NCBI GenBank assembly: GCA_964019135.1
Contig: OZ025249.1
Span: 17,075,088 to 17,139,087 of the forward strand
Direction: 5' to 3'
Length of the DNA stretch: 64,000 bases
Source: Arenicola marina
Taxonomy: Eukaryota; Annelida; Polychaeta; Arenicolidae
In this document: in pieces, positions 58,701 to 64,000 of the stretch
Layout of the letters: every line of letters begins with the position of its first letter
Numbering within the stretch: position 1 is the stretch's first letter
Notes under the pieces: generated by a model
What the model was told of the DNA's origin: nothing
The model's database searches: none
The model's input: the letters and a program-made list of their open reading frames with translations, nothing else
Position numbers and translations under genes: made by a program

Positions 58701-60765
58701 GCCAAACGTCCGTCCACCGCCGTCTACATCAATATGCCAAACGTCCATCCCCCCAGTCTCCATCAACATTCCAAAACGTCCATCCACCAGTCTCCATCAA
58801 CATGCCAAACGTCCATCCCCCTAGTCTCCATCAACATTCCAAACGTCCATCCACCCCAGTCTCCATCAACATGCCCAACGTCCATCCACACCAGTCTCCA
58901 TCAACATGCCAAACGTCCATCCACCCCAGTCTCCATCAACAAGCCAAACGTCCATCCACCCTAGTCTCCATCAACATTCCAAACGTCCATCCACCCCAGT
59001 CTCCATCAACAAGCCAAACGTCCATCCACCCCAGTCTCCACCAACATGCCAAACGTCTATCCCCAGTCTTCATCAACATGCCAAACGTCCATCCACAACA
59101 GTCTACATCAATATGCCAAACGTCCATCCACCCCAGTCTCCATCAACAAGACAAACGTCCATCCCCCAGTCTTCATCAACATGCCAAACGTCCATCCACA
59201 ACAATCTACATCAATATGCCAAACGTCCATCCACCCCAGTCTCCATCAACATACCAAACGTCCATCCCCCCAGTCTCCATAAACATTCCAAACGCCCATC
59301 CACCCTAGTCTCCATCAACAAGCCAAACGTCCATCTCCCCAGTCTTCATCAACATGCCAAACGTCCATCCACCCCAGTCTCCATCAATATGCCAAATGTC
59401 CATCCGCCCAGTCTCCATCAACATTCCAAACGTCCATCCACCCCAAGCACCTTCAACATGCCAAACGTCCATCCACCCGAGTCTCCACCAACATGCCAAA
59501 CGTCCATCCACCCCAGTCTCCATCAACATGCCAAACATCCACCCCCCTAGTCTCCATCAACATTCCAAACGTCCATCCACCCCAGTCTCCATCAACAAGC
59601 CAAACGTCCATCCCCCCAGTCTTCATCAGCATGCCAAACGTCCATCCACCCCAGTCTCCATCAACAAGACAAACGTCCATCCCCCCCAGTCTCCACCAAC
59701 ATGCCAAACGTCCATCCCCCCAGTCTCCATCAACATTCCAAACGTCCATCCACCCCAGTCTCCATCAACAAGCCAAACGTCCATCCCCCCAGTCTTCATC
59801 AACATTCCAAACGTCCATCCACCCCAGTCTCCATCAATATGCCAAATGTCCATCCCCCCAGTCTCCATCAACATTCCAAACGTCCATCCACCCTAGTCAC
59901 CTTCAACATGCCAAACGTCCATCCCCCCAGTCTTCATCAACATTTAAAACGTCCATCCACCCCAGTCTCCATCAATATGCCAAACGTCCTACCACCCCAG
60001 TCTCCATCAACATGCCCAACGTCCATCCACACCAGTCTCCATCAACATGCCAAACGTCCATCCACCCCAGTCTCCATCAACATTTCAAACGTCCATCCAC
60101 CCGAGTCTCCATCAACAAGCCAAACGTCCATCCCCCACTCTTCTTCAACATGCCAAACGTCCATCCACCACAGTCTTCATCAACATGCTAAACGTCCATC
60201 CACCCCAGTCTCCATCAACAAGCCAAACGTCCATCCCCCCAGTCTTCATCAACATGCCAAACGTCCGTCCACCGCCGTCTACATCAATATGCCAAACGTC
60301 CATCCCCCCAGTCTCCATCAACATTCCAAAACGTCCATCCACCAGTCTCCATCAACATGCCAAACGTCCATCCCCCTAGTCTCCATCAACATTCCAAACG
60401 TCCATCCACCCCAGTCTCCATCAACATGCCCAACGTCCATCCACACCAGTCTCCATCAACATGCCAAACGTCCATCCATCCCAGTCTCCATCAACATGCC
60501 AAACATCCATCCCCCCAGTCTCCATCAATATGCCAAACGTCCATCCCCTCAGTCTCCATCAACATTCCAAACGTCCATCCACCCGAGTCTCCATCAACAA
60601 GCCAAACGTCCATCCCCCAGTCTTCTTCAACATGCCAAACGTCCATCCACCACAGTCTACATCAATATGCCAAACGTCCATCCACCCAGTCTCCATCAAC
60701 ATTCCAAACGTCCATCCACCCCAGTCTCCATCAACATGGCAAACGTCCCTCCTCTCTAATCTCTA
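49770..60765 (+). repeat. 11-kb satellite-like array of 34/35-bp units
   Basis: About 318 copies of a unit alternating between 34 and 35 bp: CATCAACATGCCAAACGTCC followed by ATCCACCCCAGTCTC or ATCCCCCCAGTCTC. Variant words (ATTCCAAAC, AAGCCAAAC, AAGACAAAC, ATATGCC) mark units and show higher-order copies: about 50150-51530 recurs near 53810-55190 (offset about 3657), about 52890-53590 near 57000-57700 (offset about 4111), and about 57800-58950 near 59220-60500 (offset 1417, then 1555). No non-repeat island is seen inside. Confidence 0.97.
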
Positions 60766-60769
60766 ATCA

Positions 60770-61813
60770 ACATGCCAAAGATCTCCAGTTTCTCCGAGCA
60801 TTGTTCGCTGGCGCCCGGGCATCTCTCTAATGTATATATCTGCCCTTCACGACTGCGAGCCACAGCCAACAGTTTTTTCATCCACTGGTCCACAACGCGA
60901 CCAACTGACCGTCCGTTTAGTGCCGCCCCATGTCCAGCTATCCGTGGGTCACTTCACCCCATCCCCTCCAAAACACTACCCCTAACCCCCCAGCGCAAAC
61001 CCGTCTACCCGCCCTGCCCCATCCCACTGGAAACCCCTGGCAACGTACCCCGTCGACTGGGCTCCGAGATTCCATCTGAGATCATTGCCTCTTGTCATGC
61101 GACGGCGCCGAATTACTGCTCTGCCCTTGTCAGATTCACTCAACCTTGGCGCTTTCTCCGGGGGTACTTCTATCAAGAAACCCCGACCAACAGCTACGGC
61201 CACCCCACTTCAATTTACCCCCCATCCCCTTCCCCTCCAGGTCCACACCCCCTACCATCTCACCACCATCCCCTCCTCCACCATCCTTTCCTCCTCCTCC
61301 TCCTCCTCCTCGTGCCCCCCCCACCTCCCCCGTGACGTTGAGGGCCCATGCGGCTTCCGTGGCAGCAGACCCGTGGCACGCGAACGACTCCGTACACCGC
61401 TAAGCCGGAAGTGGACTCCTGGCCCCCCCTTGTAACGGCTGCAGAAGAAGACTCGCGGTTAGGTAGCCGGCCATCACTCTCCCACATGTAATGCCATTGC
61501 TTGTGGGGAACGGGATGAGTTTTGTGACTCGCATCAATACTGAATAACGTGTACGTATTTCATCTGGCATGCTTTCGGGTTCCCCCCTGTGTCATCATTG
61601 TGACATTAACCCCCTCTAACCTGACCCGTAAAACACGCCTGCTATTGTTGTATTGTTGTATGCCTCGTTCTGTTGACGTAAACTTCCCTATTCCGCTTAC
61701 ATTAAAATATAAATATTGTAGGTCCTCTGTCTACAGATTTCTTCCATTGCATTAAGCCGCGTCTCTTTATCTTTAGACATGCTTGTCTCTCTCCGCCTCC
61801 GCTTCTTCAATCC

Positions 61814-61845
<32 letters not shown>

Positions 61846-63115
61846 TTTTCTGTCTGTCTGTCTTTATATATATATTTATATGTAATATCTCTACGTTGGT
61901 TCTCCCTGTTTCTCATTCTCCGCATGACATGCCCTGGCTGCCTCAGTTTCACTCCGGACACTTGAGTGGATTCGCCCTCGCTTGCTATGTCACGGGGGAT
62001 AGCTCTGCCCGCAATGGGCATGCTGTAAAATGTTTATATCGCCAAGTATTGGCGATAAGGATTCCCCCGACGAGTAATTACAGAGAGAATCTTGGGGCGC
62101 GGATATTGCCCGGGGCCGAAATGAAACTTGCCCCGAGCCCGGAAAGGGCAGGGGAACGATGCCCGTACATGAGTCACAGTCACGCGGGAAATCGACACTC
62201 CCGCCATAAATTGAAGTGCACGGAGAACCTCCGACGCCCGCGGTGCAGTCCGTCTCAGAGGAATTGTCCTGGAGGGAAGGAAAGCCGATCGGGAGACAGG
62301 CAAGAGCAAAATCGACACACAGAGGGGAGCGTCTCACTGTCTTCTTCGTGGCACGCTAGGTGGCGGTTTTGTAATTGACCAAATCGTGAGTTTGTGTTGT
62401 ATTGACTGCTTGATGCGCGTGGGGTGGTGGTCGGAAGGGGAGGGGAGTGGAGGAGGGGGAGGGCGGGGTAAGGGGCATGGCAGGGCGGCTAGGGTTGGGT
62501 TGGGTTAGCTATTAACGACAAAGCTCTGGGCCTCGGTGAATACGCGAATTGACTGGGATTTTATCGCGATGCCTGAGATAACCAACACCGCAAACACGCC
62601 ACCTTCGTCTTTGTCGTCCGTGAATATAACTTGAATGGCGCATCGGGTTTTATGGACAGCTAGAAGGCTGGACGGTTTTTTCCACTTTTGTCAGGTAATC
62701 ATTGACTTATTAAATTACACTCCATGGATAGAATTGTCAAGTGCGCGAGATGAACCAAGGGTCCAAGGAATGGGATGAGCGTTTTTTGAGAGGCCAAAAG
62801 CCATTTTGGTTCATGCCAATTGGTAGTTTGGTTGGACAGGGCTCCATGACCCCAAAGGACATGACTGTACGGGCTCCATGACCCCAAAGGACATGACTAT
62901 ACTGGCTTCGTTCATCTTTCAACGCAGATGTATGCTCGCAGTAATCCTTCGTTTACCTGGTTATTGGTTAATCAAATATCTCTAATACCGGTGATATTGA
63001 CTTTCGCACAAAGCAGTATTTCAAAGTCTCGATCAAGGTGTGGTACCCTATAGTTTACCACGGGAAAAGTCTAATACATGTACCCGAGATGATAATACCC
63101 CTACCCCTGTGATAT
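60770..63115. other. Intergenic DNA, no gene recognised
   Basis: Pyrimidine-rich stretches at 61200-61330 (CTC repeats) and 61810-61875 (CT and GTCT simple repeats), and a 31-bp direct duplication at about 62836-62898 (GGGCTCCATGACCCCAAAGG). A reverse CTCF-like word lies at 62354. No gene was recognised. Confidence 0.6.
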
Positions 63116-63117
63116 TA

Positions 63118-64000
63118 TAGTGTCTATCACTCGACAGGTGTGGTGTCATAGTGTCTATCACTGGACAGGTGTGGTGTCACAGTGTCTACCAATGGACAGG
63201 TGTGATGTCATACTGTCTACCAATGGACAGGTGTGGTGTCACACTGTCTACCAATGGACAGGTGTGGTGTCATAGTGTCTATCACTGGACAGGTGCGATG
63301 TCATACTGTCTACCAATGGACAGGTGTGGTGTCATAGTGTCTATCACTGGACAGGTGTGGTGTCATAGTGTCTATCACTGGACAGGTGTGGTGTCATACT
63401 GTCTACCAATGGACAGGTGTGATGTCATACTGTCTACCAATGGACAGGTGTGGTGTCATAGTGTCTATCACTGGACAGGTGTGGTGTCACAGTGTCTACC
63501 AATGGACAGGTGTGATGTCATATTATCTACCAATGGACAGGTGTGGTGTCGTAGTGTCTATCACTGGACAGGTGTGGTGTCCTAGTGTCTACCAATGGAC
63601 AGGTGTGGTGTCATAGTGTCTACCAATGGACAGGTGTGGTGTCATAGTGTCTATCACTGGACAGGTGTGGCGTCATAGTGTCTATCACTGGACAGGTGTG
63701 GTGTCATAGTGTCTATCACTGGACAGGTGTGGTGTCATAGTGTCTATCACTGGACAGGTGTGGTGTCATAGTGTCTATCACTGGGCAGGTGTGGTGTCAT
63801 AGTGTCTATCACTGGGCAGGTGTGGTGTCATATTGTCTATCACTGGACAGGTGTGGTGTCATATTGTCTATCACTGGACAGGTGTGGTGTCATAGTGTCT
63901 ATCACTGGGCAGGTGTGGTGTCATATTGTCTATCACTGGACAGGTGTGGTGTCCTAGTGTCTATCACTGGACAGGTGTGGTGTCATAGTGTCTACCACTG
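63118..64000 (+). repeat. 31-bp minisatellite running off the window end
   Basis: About 28 copies of a unit reading GGACAGGTGTGGTGTCATAG then TGTCTATCACT. A second type with TACCAATGG instead of TATCACTGG is interspersed in the first half, and the TATCACTGG type is almost pure after 63650. Confidence 0.94.

Noticed and set aside
49744..60830. Many overlapping open frames of 200-630 codons in the 34/35-bp array
   Set aside because: All frames and both strands are open because the unit lacks stops. The peptides are cyclic shifts of one repeat, and frame changes follow 34/35-bp unit differences, not coding constraint.

Overview
The window is animal nuclear DNA. It holds one recognisable protein gene, split into 17 coding exons with GT-AG introns: a KDM4/JMJD2-family histone lysine demethylase on the + strand (ATG 2872, stop 20582-20584, 2042 codons). 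The domain order (JmjN, JmjC, long linker, PHD, extended PHD, double Tudor) is the vertebrate-type KDM4 order. With the tRNA-like SINE fragments, the very heavy minisatellite load and arrays that span intron/exon boundaries, this suggests an invertebrate deuterostome. My best guess is a lancelet (amphioxus), at about 55% confidence. No species can be proved from the window.

Layout. 1-2864: upstream and 5' non-coding DNA. 2872-20584: KDM4. Coding exons (CE) 1-6 encode JmjN and JmjC; CE7 is a single 3.57-kb exon encoding a 1190-residue low-complexity linker; CE8-CE13 encode the pre-PHD and PHD modules; CE14-CE17 encode the hybrid tandem Tudor domain and the C-terminus. 20585 to about 22915: probable 3' UTR with a strong hairpin and three Pumilio-type motifs, ending at an AATAAA with a GT-rich tail. 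22.9-64 kb: no gene I can recognise. This part is dominated by minisatellites: a 21-bp array at 23.3 kb, 34-bp at 33.2 kb, 11-bp at 34.9 kb, 12-bp at 39.4 and 42.5 kb, 28/33-bp at 44.6 kb, a roughly 11-kb array of 34/35-bp units at 49.8-60.8 kb, and a 31-bp array from 63.1 kb off the window end. Recognisable arrays cover about 40% of the window.

The most interesting observation is inside KDM4. Three introns (before CE9, CE12 and CE14) are filled with tandem arrays whose unit is a copy of that intron's own 3' splice-site region, and for CE14 also of 50 bp of exon. The real exon is preceded by dozens of near-identical decoy acceptors. The reading-frame consequences differ: in-frame 14-codon units before CE9, an immediate TAA before CE12, and a stop after 27 codons before CE14. 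Boundary-spanning ('mirage') minisatellites have, to my recollection, been reported in amphioxus; I could not check this. Other points of interest are a cluster of six CTCF-like motifs at 36.5-36.7 kb, an inverted-repeat element enclosing the 21-bp array, and higher-order duplications in the large arrays.
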